Source of the DNA: Paenibacillus dendritiformis | GTDB taxonomy: Bacteria > Bacillota > Bacilli > Paenibacillales > Paenibacillaceae | Length of the DNA: 64,000 bases | Assembly (NCBI RefSeq): GCF_021654795.1 | Contig: NZ_AP025344.1 | Coordinates: forward strand, 4,960,501 to 5,024,500 | Reading direction: 5' to 3' | Shown: in pieces, positions 54,635 to 63,920 of the stretch | Position numbering within the stretch: the stretch's first letter is position 1 | Layout of the letters: each line of letters opens with the position of its first letter | Notes under the pieces: model-generated | The model's input: only the letters and a program-made list of their open reading frames with translations | Database searches by the model: none | What the model was told of the DNA's origin: nothing | Position numbers and translations under genes: made by a program

Positions 54635-55139
54635 TGACCTTGGTCCAAAATCCTCCGTGAAGCTGCGTCGGCTCGGAGGTGACGATAAATGCCTTCGGTT
54701 CAATTTCCAAAATCGATTGTTGGAGCATGCTGCGGTTCTTCCGCTTCGCCAGCACCTCAAGCATGAGCCGATGCCCGTCCCGGCCGCTGCCGATCCAGGA
54801 GGTGACGCCGAAGCCATGATCCCGGAGATAATTCGGCAGCGGGCTGTCCGGATTGTTGACGATGACTTTGAAGACAACGTAGCCGAGCGCAATTTTGTCC
54901 TCGATCCAGGAGCCGACCAGCACCCCGATGCCGTACCCGACGGCGTACACGATCAGGCTGACCGGTTCGTCCAAATATTTGAGCACCATATTCAGGCCAA
55001 GCACATAGATGATAATCTCGACCGTGCTGATCGAGGCCGCCAAGTACCGCTGACCCTTCAAGGTTAATATCATGCGCAGCGTGAAAAGAGAGACATAGAC
55101 GATTTGTATCGTGAAAATGGCGATGAGAATCGTAAACAT
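54624..55139 (-). CDS. UPF0316 (DUF2179, YebE-type) membrane protein
   Basis: This 171-residue protein has two to three N-terminal membrane segments (FTILIAIFTIQIVYVSLFTL; VEIIIYVLGLNMVLKYL; LIVYAVGYGIGVLVGSWIED) and a C-terminal soluble DUF2179 domain (about 95-165; GFGVTSWIGSGRDGHRLMLEVLAKRK). Function unknown; DUF2179 also occurs in YitT proteins. The ATG at 55139 follows AAGGAAAGGA. A terminator begins inside the last codons. Confidence 0.9.
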   Translation of the reverse strand: MFTILIAIFTIQIVYVSLFTLRMILTLKGQRYLAASISTVEIIIYVLGLNMVLKYLDEPVSLIVYAVGYGIGVLVGSWIEDKIALGYVVFKVIVNNPDSPLPNYLRDHGFGVTSWIGSGRDGHRLMLEVLAKRKNRSMLQQSILEIEPKAFIVTSEPTQLHGGFWTKVTRR

Positions 55140-55546
55140 GGCGTATTCCTTTCCTTCCGCCGATGCAAGCGCAACGCGATTAATATATATCTTTACCCTT
55201 CTTCTCCTTTCCGGAAACGCGGACAAAAAAAGAAGGACCCCGGCCTCAAGCCAGACTCCCTTGATTGTAATCTCTTTACAGCCGCAACACAAGCGGCTTC
55301 CTGGGGGACGGCCCTTGCCAATTCAAGGCTTCGGGGCAAGTGAATTCCAATGCGCCGACAGCCCGAAGCATCCATCTCCTTCGCCTGCCGTACTTCCCGT
55401 CGCTTGGCCCATCCTTCCGTGCGCCTTGTCCCTCCTGCGCGCCCGTCTTCCGTTCCGGTACGCTCGCTCTCCGTACCTGCTATCCGCCTCACCCCGCATC
55501 AATGGACCAGCCTTATTCCCGGCCTGCCCCGGGACTTTGCTTGGAA

Positions 55547-55635
55547 ACATGCAAGAGGAACATACTTTCATGCGAGAGGTACATACTTTACAGGCGAGAG
55601 ATACACCGAAAGATACATGCGAAAGGGACATGATT
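55547..55635 (+). repeat. Degenerate ~22-base tandem repeats
   Basis: Four related units (CATGCAAGAGGAACATACTT, CATGCGAGAGGTACATACTT, CAGGCGAGAGATACACCGAA, CATGCGAAAGGGACATGATT) follow one another. No gene accompanies them in the 821-base gap 55140-55960, which also holds a dispersed TCCCATCG repeat. Confidence 0.6.
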
Positions 55636-55699
55636 TGGAATCTAAAGACACGTGCTCAGGAACACTCATGGGAAACAGGGAGATAAGGAACGGTCTTTC

Positions 55700-55825
55700 T
55701 CCCTTACGGCCACTCTCCCATCGGGTCAGAATCCCGGAGGCATAATGCCCAATACATCGGGAGGCACGGTACGTCTCGGGCAAAAGCACTTTGAACGGGA
55801 TAGGTTCCTGAGTAAAAGGGAGTTA
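55700..55825 (+). repeat. Dispersed TCCCATCG repeat near cobQ
   Basis: CTTACGGCCACTCTCCCATC (ending G at 55723) followed by GGGTCAGAATCCCGG is a clear copy of the units at 33203 and 45250. A weak inverted copy (GGGATAGGTTCCTGAGTAAA) lies at 55798-55817. Confidence 0.6.
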
Positions 55826-55872
55826 CTTCGAAGAGGCTAAGCCCCCTCCGCCAGCCCCATAGAGCGGACGCC

Positions 55873-55906
55873 AAAAGCCCGGCGCCTGCATCGCAAGCGC
55901 CGGGCT
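55873..55906 (-). terminator. Terminator of the cobalamin operon
   Basis: Perfect arms AGCCCGGCGC (55876-55885) and GCGCCGGGCT (55897-55906); four T follow on the minus strand. It is 55 bases past the cobQ stop. Confidence 0.7.
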
Positions 55907-55960
55907 GTCCGCTATCCGGTAACCATCAAGCGGGGAGGCGGCATTGTTGCCCCCCTGATG

Positions 55961-57577
55961 TCAGGACTGCGGTTCCGCAACCCGCAGTATATGATAGATC
56001 CGCTCCATGTCCAAGTGGCTGCGAGCCCGATCCGCCAAGCGGTCAAAAGCAGCCTCGCGCTGGGCGGCAAAGTTTAATTGGACCGGCAAAGGCGGAAGGC
56101 TCTTCGCCTCGCGAAGCCGGTTGAGCCAGCCCCTGCGGAAGACGTCATTATGGAACAAGCCATGCAAATAAGTGCCCATGATGCGTCCATTCGGGTGCAG
56201 CAAGCCGTCATGACTGGCGGAAGCGGCATCCGCCTCGTCCGCAGCCCGCAGCTCCAACAGCGGTTCGGCCACGATATCCGCCGCGGTCGGCAGTGAACGG
56301 CCCATATGAATCTCATAGCCTTCCATAGGGCATGCCTCGAGGGGCGTCCCGCGCAGTCCGGAGGCGATGACTGTTCCCCGCACGCGTTCCGTCCGCTTGT
56401 CGGCGGCGAACACCGTCTCCATCGGGAGCAGCCCCAGGCCGTCCATGACCGCCCCCGCCTCGGCCTCCGCACCATGCGGATCGCGCAGATGCACGCCCAA
56501 CATTTGATAGCCTCCGCAAATGCCGGTGACGGCCCCTTCCTTCGCATATGCCGCCAACGCGTCGGCCAGCCCGTTCTCCCGCATCCATTGGAGATCGGCC
56601 ATCGTGCTCTTCGTCCCCGGAATAATGATGGCATCCGGCGCGCCGAGCTCCTCCGGCCGGCGAATATAGCGGATGCGCACATCAGGTTCCGCGGCCAGCG
56701 GATCGATGTCCGTGAAATTGGAGATGCGCGGCAAGCCCACGACCGCAATATCCAGGTCGTTCTCGGGGAGCGCCTTCCCTTTCCACTGCTCCAACGCGAC
56801 CGAATCCTCCGCTTCAATATCGAGATCGTCGGCATAAGGCAGCACGCCGATCACCGGAATGCCCGTACGCTCTTCGAGCCAGTCGAGTCCGGGCTGCAGC
56901 AGCGTGACGTCACCGCGGAATTTGTTAATGATGAATCCTTGCACCCGCTCCCGTTCATGCGGCTCTAGCAGCTCCAGGGTACCGACGATCGAAGCGAACA
57001 CGCCGCCCCGGTCGATGTCCGCCACGAGTAAGACGGGAGCCTCCGCCCAGGCAGCCATGTTCATATTGACGATATCATTCTGCTTCAGATTGATTTCGGC
57101 CGGGCTGCCCGCCCCCTCCATGACGACGATATCGTAAGCGGCGCGCAGCCGGTTCACTGCGTCCACCACGGTCCGCTTCGCTTCCGGCAGGAAGCCGGAC
57201 CGGTAATCGCGGGCGCTCAGGTTCTTATAAGGCTTGCCGTGGACGACGACCTGCGAATGCATGTCCTTCGTCGGCTTGAGCAGCACCGGGTTCATGTCCG
57301 TCGTCGCCGCGATGCCGCACGCTTCCGCCTGCACGCCCTGAGCGCGCCCAATCTCCTTGCCGTCCGGCGTCACATACGAATTGAGCGCCATATTTTGCGA
57401 CTTGAACGGGGCTACCCGGTACCCGTCCTGCTTGAAAATGCGGCATAGCGCCGTCGTCACGACGCTCTTGCCGACATCGGAGGCGGTTCCTTGGAGCATA
57501 ATCGTTCGCCCACGCGGCCGTCCTTCCGTCTTCTTCGTCTGTTCCCCGCCTTGCGCGGCGCCGGATTTCTCGCTCAT
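55961..57577 (-). CDS. cobQ: Cobyric acid synthase
   Basis: This 538-residue amidotransferase adds four amide groups to adenosylcobyrinic a,c-diamide to give cobyric acid. The N-terminal synthetase has LQGTASDVGKSVVTTALCRI (ATP loop), and the C-terminal class I glutaminase has the nucleophile Cys in TGICGGYQMLG and a YLHGLFHN His. I chose ATG 57577, with AAAGG nine bases before; an alternative ATG at 57586 overlaps the cobS stop as ATGA but has no spaced site. Last gene of the operon. The product appears complete. Confidence 0.93.
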   Translation of the reverse strand: MSEKSGAAQGGEQTKKTEGRPRGRTIMLQGTASDVGKSVVTTALCRIFKQDGYRVAPFKSQNMALNSYVTPDGKEIGRAQGVQAEACGIAATTDMNPVLLKPTKDMHSQVVVHGKPYKNLSARDYRSGFLPEAKRTVVDAVNRLRAAYDIVVMEGAGSPAEINLKQNDIVNMNMAAWAEAPVLLVADIDRGGVFASIVGTLELLEPHERERVQGFIINKFRGDVTLLQPGLDWLEERTGIPVIGVLPYADDLDIEAEDSVALEQWKGKALPENDLDIAVVGLPRISNFTDIDPLAAEPDVRIRYIRRPEELGAPDAIIIPGTKSTMADLQWMRENGLADALAAYAKEGAVTGICGGYQMLGVHLRDPHGAEAEAGAVMDGLGLLPMETVFAADKRTERVRGTVIASGLRGTPLEACPMEGYEIHMGRSLPTAADIVAEPLLELRAADEADAASASHDGLLHPNGRIMGTYLHGLFHNDVFRRGWLNRLREAKSLPPLPVQLNFAAQREAAFDRLADRARSHLDMERIYHILRVAEPQS

Positions 57578-57582
57578 ATCCT

Positions 57583-58422
57583 TCATCCTTTCCCGGATGC
57601 CGCCAGGAGAAGCAGCAGCAAGCCGACGACCTCCGTCCATTCGTTAATCGCGCCGTACGTATCTCCGGTCAGGCCGCCGAGCTTGCGCGACAAATATTCC
57701 ATCGGCAGACAAGCCCCCGCCGTGCACAGCAGCGGCGCGCCTACGCTCATCGCAAGGGCGGCGGCCGGAGATGAGAGTCCCAGTCCCGTGAGCGCGCTTA
57801 AGCTCGTTCCGGCCTCTGCCGTTCCCGATGCCGCGGCGGCCAGGACGGCAAGCGCGAAGCCGAGCAGATAGGCCATCGTGACGTGCCCGGCCTTCACGCC
57901 GAGGAAATACCCGCCGAGCCCCTCTTCCGGGCGCGCCTGGGGCTTGCTCGCCAACGCCAATACCATCGCGGCGCGCGACCAGATGAACGGTACGACAACC
58001 CAGCCGTTCCACATGCCCAGCTCCATCAGAGAGACGAGGAGCGTCCATTTGAGCAGCAGCAGCAGAACGCAGGCGATGACGCCCATCGCCCCGCTGCGGC
58101 TGTCCTTCATAATCTCCAGCATCCGTTCGCGGGAACGCGAGCTGAGCACGCCGTCGGCGGTGTCCATCCAGCCGTCCATATGCAGCCCGCCCTGCAGCGC
58201 AACGGCCAGGGTAAGCGTCAGCGCGGCCGCCGGAAAGACGGGAAGCAGATGCATCAACCCCCAGCCTGCCGCCCAGACCAGCCCGCCGATGCAGAAGCCC
58301 GCCAGCGGAAAGAAGAAGGTGCTTCGCTTCAGCACCTCGTTCGTGAACGGCACCGAGAACGGAACAGGAATCCGGGTCAGAAATTGCATCGCCGCAACGA
58401 GTCCTTGCCATGTCCGCTTCAT
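57583..58422 (-). CDS. cobS: Adenosylcobinamide-GDP ribazoletransferase
   Basis: This 279-residue membrane enzyme joins adenosylcobinamide-GDP with alpha-ribazole (or its phosphate) to make cobalamin. The signatures GGLHMDGWMDTADGVLSS (near residue 80) and LGGLTGDTYGAINE (near 250) are present, with several membrane spans between (VIACVLLLLLKWTLLVSL). Its start overlaps the cobU stop by four bases (ATGA), so translation is coupled. Confidence 0.95.
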   Translation of the reverse strand: MKRTWQGLVAAMQFLTRIPVPFSVPFTNEVLKRSTFFFPLAGFCIGGLVWAAGWGLMHLLPVFPAAALTLTLAVALQGGLHMDGWMDTADGVLSSRSRERMLEIMKDSRSGAMGVIACVLLLLLKWTLLVSLMELGMWNGWVVVPFIWSRAAMVLALASKPQARPEEGLGGYFLGVKAGHVTMAYLLGFALAVLAAAASGTAEAGTSLSALTGLGLSSPAAALAMSVGAPLLCTAGACLPMEYLSRKLGGLTGDTYGAINEWTEVVGLLLLLLAASGKG

Positions 58423-59030
58423 AGCCGCACCTCCCGGCTTTTCAACTCGATCGGAATGCCTGCGGTCACGAGATACACTTCATCCGCCTTCCCGGCGATG
58501 CGCTGGTTCAAGCGGCCCGCCGCGTCACGGAACATCCGGCCGAGCTTGTAGACGGGAACGATGCTGTCCCCGACCTCGTTCGTCACCATCACCAGCGTGC
58601 CGCGGAAGCGGCCGGCCTCCTCCGCCAGCCGTTCGATGCGCGCCTCCAGATAACGCTCGGCTTCCGGCGCCTCTCCCCATTGCCGCTCCGCCTGAAGCAG
58701 CTCGTTCGACAGCCAGAGCGTCAGGCAGTCGACCAGCACGGCCGGCCCTTCATGGGCGGCCCCTGCGTCCGCGCTGGTGCGGGCAAGCCATTCCGGCAAC
58801 TGGAGCGGCTCGTTCACCGTCTTCCAGGCGTAGCCCGATTGCTCCCGATCCGACTGGTGGCGGCAAATCCGGTCGCGCATCTCCTCATCATGGGCTTCCG
58901 CGGTCGCGACATAGATGCCCCCATCCGGGACGCGCTTCATGAACAGCCGCTCCGCGAAGCCGCTTTTGCCGCTGCGAGCGCCGCCCGTGACGAGGACAAG
59001 CTTATTTCCTCCGGCAGCCGTGCCCGTCAT
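58419..59030 (-). CDS. cobU: Bifunctional adenosylcobinamide kinase/guanylyltransferase
   Basis: This 203-residue enzyme phosphorylates adenosylcobinamide and then transfers GMP to it. The P-loop is VTGGARSGKSGFAE near residue 15. The catalytic His of the GMP-transfer step should lie in MRDRICRHQSDR. VLVDCLTLWLSNEL and VTNEVGDSIVP are family motifs. Overlaps cobS and cobT by four bases at each end. Confidence 0.95.
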   Translation of the reverse strand: MTGTAAGGNKLVLVTGGARSGKSGFAERLFMKRVPDGGIYVATAEAHDEEMRDRICRHQSDREQSGYAWKTVNEPLQLPEWLARTSADAGAAHEGPAVLVDCLTLWLSNELLQAERQWGEAPEAERYLEARIERLAEEAGRFRGTLVMVTNEVGDSIVPVYKLGRMFRDAAGRLNQRIAGKADEVYLVTAGIPIELKSREVRL

Positions 59031-60115
59031 GCTTGTCCCTCGCTATCGTCCGTGTCTTTGTTGGATACGCCCGCTTGGGCGAAGGTCGCCATCTCTTGCA
59101 TAATGCGCAGCGAAGCATCGATAACCGGGAACATCAGAGCGCCGCCCGTTCCTTCGCCAAGGCGCATATTCAAGTGCAGGCCCGGCTTCAGGCCAAGCTC
59201 GGCCAGTAAAGCGGCATGCCCGCGTTCTTCGGACAGATGCGATGCGATGAGATAAGGCTGCGCCGCCGGAGCGAGCCGAACCGCAGCCAGCGCCGCCGCG
59301 CTGGAGATGAAGCCGTCGACGACGACCGGGAGCCGATGGGCGGCCGCGCCGAGAATGACGCCGGTCAGTCCGGCGATCTCCAGTCCGCCGACCTTCGCGA
59401 GCACATCCAGCGCATCGCTGCGATCGGGCTGGTTGACTTCAAGCGACTGACGCACGACGTTGCATTTGTGGGCCCACTGCGCATCGCCGATGCCGGTCCC
59501 CCGCCCAACGGCCTCCTCCGGGGCCAACCCGGTCAAGGCGCACAGAATGGCTGCGCTCGGCGTCGTGTTGCCGATGCCCATTTCTCCGGTAGAGAACATG
59601 CGAATTCCGGCCTGGACGCACTCGTTCACCGTATCGACGCCGGCCATGAGCGCCGCCACCGCCTCGTCCCGGGTCATCGCCGGACCCTGGGCCATATTGC
59701 CGGTGCCGCGGCGCACCTTGCGCGATTGCAGCTGCGGGTGGCTCAGATCGGCGTTGACGCCGACATCGACGCAGATGACTTCAGCCCCCGCCTGACGCGC
59801 CAGCACATTGACGGCCGCGCCGCCGGCAAGGAAATTCATGACCATCTGCGGGGTCACTTCGGCCGGGAAGGCGCTGATCCCTTCCGCGCAGACGCCATGA
59901 TCGCCCGCCATCACGATAATCGCCTTCTGCTTGAATTCCGGTGTAACAGTCCCGGTAATGCCGGCCAATTGAACCGCAAGCTCCTCCAGAAGCCCGAGGC
60001 TGCCCGGAGGCTTCGTCAGTTGATTTTGATGCCCGGCGGCCGCCTCCATCGCCGTCTTGTCCAGAGCGGGGATCCGCCCGATCAATTCGCTAAGCCGTTC
60101 ATTCATCGCATTCAT
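59027..60115 (-). CDS. cobT: Nicotinate-nucleotide-dimethylbenzimidazole phosphoribosyltransferase
   Basis: This 362-residue enzyme makes alpha-ribazole phosphate, the lower ligand of cobalamin, from nicotinate mononucleotide and a benzimidazole base. Motifs: LTKPPGSLGLLEELA near the N-terminus, VMAGDHGVCAEGIS, TGEMGIGNTTPSAA, and catalytic Glu in RLGEGTGGAL near the C-terminus. I prefer the ATG at 60115, nine bases after GGAG; two other ATGs (60124, 60106) are possible. The 60116-60293 gap separates it from btuD, but there is no promoter or terminator that I recognise. Confidence 0.94.
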   Translation of the reverse strand: MNAMNERLSELIGRIPALDKTAMEAAAGHQNQLTKPPGSLGLLEELAVQLAGITGTVTPEFKQKAIIVMAGDHGVCAEGISAFPAEVTPQMVMNFLAGGAAVNVLARQAGAEVICVDVGVNADLSHPQLQSRKVRRGTGNMAQGPAMTRDEAVAALMAGVDTVNECVQAGIRMFSTGEMGIGNTTPSAAILCALTGLAPEEAVGRGTGIGDAQWAHKCNVVRQSLEVNQPDRSDALDVLAKVGGLEIAGLTGVILGAAAHRLPVVVDGFISSAAALAAVRLAPAAQPYLIASHLSEERGHAALLAELGLKPGLHLNMRLGEGTGGALMFPVIDASLRIMQEMATFAQAGVSNKDTDDSEGQA

Positions 60116-60293
60116 CTCATTCATCTCCGTTTTCCATAGTTGTCAGTGCCATCGATGTTCATCCCAATTACAGAAATGAGCCTTTTCCTGCGTGTTCGTC
60201 CTTCCATCTCCCGCCATGCCGTGGAATCAGCCCGATTCCCGTTCGCGGCTTCCCTTGTTACCGGCTGTCGCCGCCTTCGTGTTCTCGCTTCCC

Positions 60294-61199
60294 TTATGCT
60301 CTTGCCGCCTCGTCGCCCTCTGTCCCGGCTTCCGCTTCCTTCTGCGCCTGTTTTATCCCCGTCTCCGCTTCCTCCTCCGTATGGGCCGGACACATCAGCA
60401 GCTGCGGACGCCCGTTCCCCGGATGCGGCACGATGGCGGCGCGGGTCTCGAAGTAGCGCGCGATGACATCCGGCGACATCAGATCCTCCGGTGCGCCGTC
60501 TGCCGCGATGCGCCCCTCATGCACGACGACGAGCCGATCGCAATACAGCGCCGCCAGGTTCAGATCATGCAGCACCGAGACCACCGTCAAGCCGCAGTCC
60601 CGCTGCCAGTCGCGGACGACATCCATGAACTGCACCTGGTACCGGATGTCCAGATAGGTCGTCGGCTCGTCCAGCAGCACGACAGACGGCGATTGCGCCA
60701 TCAGCTTCGCGAGGGCGACCCGCTGGCGTTGTCCTCCGCTGAGCCGGTCGATCGGCCGTTCCTCCAGTTCCGTCAGCTGCAGCCGTTCCATTATCGAATC
60801 GATATAGGGGCCGCTGTCCTCCAACTCCGAGCCGAACCAGGACTGATACGGGAAGCGGCCCATCTCGACGACCTCGCGGACCGAGTATCCGATCGGCGGA
60901 AGCGACTCCTGGAGCAGGACCGCCATCGTCTGCGACAGCGCTTTGCGCGAGTAGGAGCGAAGGGAGCGTCCCATAAGCTCAATCCGCCCGCTGGCCGGAG
61001 AATCGGCGCCGGACAGCAGCGACAGCAGCGTTGACTTGCCGCTGCCGTTCGGCCCGATGATGCCGACCCATTCTCCGGCGCGGACGGTCAAGGAGACGTC
61101 GTTCAGCACCGTTCGGCTGCCATAACTTTTGCTGATATGCCCGGCCTGAAGAATCGGCTCTCCCGGGTTGATCCGCCCGGACGCTGTTCCCGGCTTCAT
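60294..61199 (-). CDS. btuD: Corrinoid/siderophore-type ABC transporter ATPase (BtuD-like)
   Basis: This 301-residue ATPase powers the BtuCD-F type importer. Walker A is GPNGSGKST, the signature LSGGQRQRVA, Walker B VVLLDEPTTYLDI. The C-terminal 60 residues are extended and Glu/Ala-rich. The start at 61199 is fixed by GGAGG eight bases upstream and by a four-base ATGA overlap with the btuC stop. Sequence alone cannot separate B12 from heme or siderophore ATPases; the B12 riboswitch and cob genes in the operon decide for corrinoids. Confidence 0.9.
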   Translation of the reverse strand: MKPGTASGRINPGEPILQAGHISKSYGSRTVLNDVSLTVRAGEWVGIIGPNGSGKSTLLSLLSGADSPASGRIELMGRSLRSYSRKALSQTMAVLLQESLPPIGYSVREVVEMGRFPYQSWFGSELEDSGPYIDSIMERLQLTELEERPIDRLSGGQRQRVALAKLMAQSPSVVLLDEPTTYLDIRYQVQFMDVVRDWQRDCGLTVVSVLHDLNLAALYCDRLVVVHEGRIAADGAPEDLMSPDVIARYFETRAAIVPHPGNGRPQLLMCPAHTEEEAETGIKQAQKEAEAGTEGDEAARA

Positions 61200-62251
61200 G
61201 ACCATTTCCTCCGTTTCGACCGTTTATTTCGGATCAGCAGATACGCGAAGAACGGCGCGCCGATGAAGGCGGTCACCACCCCGAGCGGTATCTCGGTCGG
61301 TGCCAGCGCCGTCCGCGCAATCGTATCTGCCCACATGACATAGATCGCTCCGCCCGCGGCCGACAACGGCACTAGCAAGCGATAGTCCGGGCCGACCAGC
61401 AGCCGAATCATGTGCGGGACGACGAGCCCGACGAAGCCGATAACCCCCGATACGGAGACGGCGGCCGCCGTAATGAACGTCGATACGAGCAGAACGACCC
61501 ACTTCGTGCGCTCGACATGAAGCCCGAGATGAGACGCCTGCCGCTCTCCGAGGGCCAGCAGATTGAGCGGGCGGGCATAAGCGATCAAGGCGATAAGCCC
61601 GAGCGCCATATAGGGCGCCAGCACGGCCGAATAAGACCAGCCCCGCAGCGCCAGGCTCCCCATGACCCAATACAAAATCTCGTTGATCGTCTGCTTCGAC
61701 ATCGCGACGAGAAAGGAGACGATCGAACCGAGGAACGCCTGCGTGACGACACCGGCCAAAATCAGCGTCTCGATCGGGATTTTGCCGTCTTCCCTGGCCA
61801 GGCGCATGACAGCCAACAGCGTCAGCGTGCCAGTGATGAAGGCGACGATCGGAACCGTCCACTGGCCCAGCAGCGCATACTGCAGACCGAAGTAGATCAG
61901 GAACGCGGCGCCGACGGAAGCTCCGGAAGACACGCCCAGCGTGTACGGATCCGCCAGCGGATTGCGCAGCACGCCCTGGAAGCCCGTCCCGGCCAATCCC
62001 AGCGACGCGCCGACGAGCATCGCGAGGACGACGCGCGGGAAGCGGACCTTGAGCATAATGGTCGCGGAAGCGTCGTCCCAGGTGACGGGAATGAGGGATT
62101 CCAGCCCGGGAACATGATGCAGCAATATTTTCGCAATCTCGCCCATCGGCATCTTCACCGATCCGACGGACAGGCAGCCTACAATAGATAAAAGGAGCAG
62201 CGCCAACATCGCTACTCCAAAGCCCAACCCTTTTTTCATCGATATGTCCAT
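61196..62251 (-). CDS. btuC: Corrinoid ABC transporter permease (BtuC-like)
   Basis: This 351-residue FecCD-type permease has about ten membrane spans. Family motifs: RFPRVVLAMLVGASLGLAGT, FQGVLRNPLADPYTLGVSSGAS split over two loops, LGERQASHLGLHVERTK and GVIGFVGLVVPHMIRLLVGPDYR near the ATPase-docking region. It begins eight bases after the btuF stop. It should carry vitamin B12 or cobinamide across the membrane. Confidence 0.93.
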   Translation of the reverse strand: MDISMKKGLGFGVAMLALLLLSIVGCLSVGSVKMPMGEIAKILLHHVPGLESLIPVTWDDASATIMLKVRFPRVVLAMLVGASLGLAGTGFQGVLRNPLADPYTLGVSSGASVGAAFLIYFGLQYALLGQWTVPIVAFITGTLTLLAVMRLAREDGKIPIETLILAGVVTQAFLGSIVSFLVAMSKQTINEILYWVMGSLALRGWSYSAVLAPYMALGLIALIAYARPLNLLALGERQASHLGLHVERTKWVVLLVSTFITAAAVSVSGVIGFVGLVVPHMIRLLVGPDYRLLVPLSAAGGAIYVMWADTIARTALAPTEIPLGVVTAFIGAPFFAYLLIRNKRSKRRKWS

Positions 62252-62259
62252 CCCATCAT

Positions 62260-63258
62260 CTATTTGAACAAATCAGGATAGATCGCCTTCGCCACATCCT
62301 GCAGCGCTTCGGCCACGCGCGGGCCCGGGCGGCTCAGCTTGTTGTTGTCCAGTCCGAACAGCTGATTGTCCTTGATTGCGGTGATGGCTTCCCACCCGCT
62401 GCGTCCGCGAATAATGTCTTCCAGCGTCTTGTTCGTCTCGCTGTCGACGAGTTCCTTCGCGAACAGAATAACGTCCGGATTCGCCTTGATGATGTTCTCC
62501 TCATTAATCTGATTCCAGCCGGTCATGTCCGCCGCCGCAATATTGACGCCGCCCGCCAGCTCGATCAGCTCGTTCATGAATTCGCCGCTGCCGACGGTCC
62601 AGCCCGGCGAGAATTCAATATAGACCTTCTTCTTCTCGGTGACGCCTTTGACCGCTTCCGTTACGTCATCGCGCACCTTTTTCATCTGATCGGTAATCTC
62701 TTTCGCTTCCTTCTGATGATCGGTAATGAGACCGTACAGCTCGATATTGCTGATTACGTCATCATAGGTTTTCGGCTCGACCTTGAAAATTTCAATGCCC
62801 AGCTCGCGGAATTTGTTGACGGCTTCTTCCTTCATCGAGATGCCGGTAAAGACGACATCCGGCTTCGCCGCAATGATCGCTTCCTCATTCGGTTTCGTGA
62901 TGCCGCCCATTTTCGGCTTCTGGGACGCTTCTGCCGGATAGTCGTCATAATCGGATACGCCGACGATTTGGTCGCCAAGACCAAGGGCAAATAGCGACTC
63001 CGTCTCGGCCGGCGAGACGGAAATGATCCGTTCCGGCGCCTTGTCGAACGTGAATTCATGCCCGGTCGCATCCTTCACGGTCAACGGATAGGCCGTCTTC
63101 CCGGCCTCGGAAGCCGCATTGCCGTTCTCCTGCTGCTGCGCTGTCTCAGGAGCCTTGTCCGCCTCTTTCGCCGGACCCGACCCGCAAGCAGCCAAGCTCA
63201 AAGCCAGCACGGCCGCTGCCGCGACCGCTATCGTTTTGTTCCACCATTTGCTCATCAT
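62260..63258 (-). CDS. btuF: Corrinoid-binding lipoprotein (BtuF-like)
   Basis: This 332-residue class III binding protein has a signal peptide with lipobox SLAACGSG, a charged linker, and a periplasmic-binding fold (TFDKAPERIISVSPAETESLFALGLGDQIVGVSDYD; AIIAAKPDVVFTG; VYIEFSPGWTVGSGEFMNELIELAGGVNIA). GGGAG before the ATG at 63258 sets the start, though the frame is open upstream to 63483. First gene of the B12-riboswitch operon. Highly charged Lys/Glu-rich surface, as usual for secreted Paenibacillus lipoproteins. Confidence 0.93.
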   Translation of the reverse strand: MMSKWWNKTIAVAAAAVLALSLAACGSGPAKEADKAPETAQQQENGNAASEAGKTAYPLTVKDATGHEFTFDKAPERIISVSPAETESLFALGLGDQIVGVSDYDDYPAEASQKPKMGGITKPNEEAIIAAKPDVVFTGISMKEEAVNKFRELGIEIFKVEPKTYDDVISNIELYGLITDHQKEAKEITDQMKKVRDDVTEAVKGVTEKKKVYIEFSPGWTVGSGEFMNELIELAGGVNIAAADMTGWNQINEENIIKANPDVILFAKELVDSETNKTLEDIIRGRSGWEAITAIKDNQLFGLDNNKLSRPGPRVAEALQDVAKAIYPDLFK

Positions 63259-63428
63259 TTGTTCTCCCTCACTTACCTGAATATGTGATGCCTCAATGAT
63301 TGCGAAGTGATGCAAATGCCGTTCCCTCCCCCGGAAGGGCCGGCTCCGAGTTATCCCCGGCGCGGCATCCTGCCAGTCCGGTTCTCCCATCCGCTTGAGG
63401 GGGGGATTGTCAAAGAGCGCACCAACGC

Positions 63429-63454
63429 AAAACCCCCGATCCTGGGATCGGGGG
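63429..63454 (-). terminator. Riboswitch-controlled terminator before btuF
   Basis: Perfect arms CCCCCGATCC (63433-63442) and GGATCGGGGG (63445-63454), with TTTTG after on the minus strand. It lies between the cobalamin riboswitch and btuF, as expected for transcription attenuation when B12 binds. Confidence 0.75.
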
Positions 63455-63594
63455 AACGCAGTCTCCTGGATGGGATCTTCCACTCCGAACCGCCTGGCGA
63501 TCTCACGCTGTTACACAGCATGTCCGCCCAGCAGCAACGGGAAGTCCGTTCCAAATGACGCCGCTCCTCTCCGCGAAGGAAATAACTCGTCCTC

Positions 63595-63840
63595 CTATCG
63601 GGCAGGTCTCCTGACTTAGGAGCATCTTGCCGAGCTCGCCTTCCCATCGGCGGATCGCTTGCATCCGCGGAGACAGTGGCATTGTGAGCGCAGCACTCCA
63701 TTTACAGTGGCGGGACCGTGCCGGATTCACACCGGCTTCCCTATTATCCTTGGGCACAAGCTTACTGCTTGTACGGCGCAAGGACCCGATAGATTGCTAT
63801 TCGCTTGTCTTCCATCTTGCTTGACTATTGATTATAGGGG
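63595..63840 (-). ncRNA. Cobalamin riboswitch
   Basis: On the minus strand the leader contains the classic B12 element: the B12-box-like AGCCGGTGTGAATCCGGCAC, GGTCCCGCCACTGTAAATGG, GCTGCGCTCACAATGCCACTG, and the closing CCTAAGTCAGGAGACCTGCC. Two GCCACTG motifs lie at 63674-63680 and 63705-63711 (plus-strand CAGTGGC). It sits 340-580 bases upstream of btuF and should reduce btu/cob expression when adenosylcobalamin is ample. Confidence 0.93.
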
Positions 63841-63920
63841 AATCGCCCTGTCCATGCAATAACATTCGTCACATCCTATAGGGCATCTGTCTGTTCCGCC
63901 GCTTCCCCCCGTTCGTTCCA

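Noticed and set aside
62260..63483. Longer BtuF product starting at 63483
   Set aside because: The extra 75 residues cover the riboswitch terminator and precede a proper signal peptide; the start at 63258 has GGGAG and the lipobox at the right distance.
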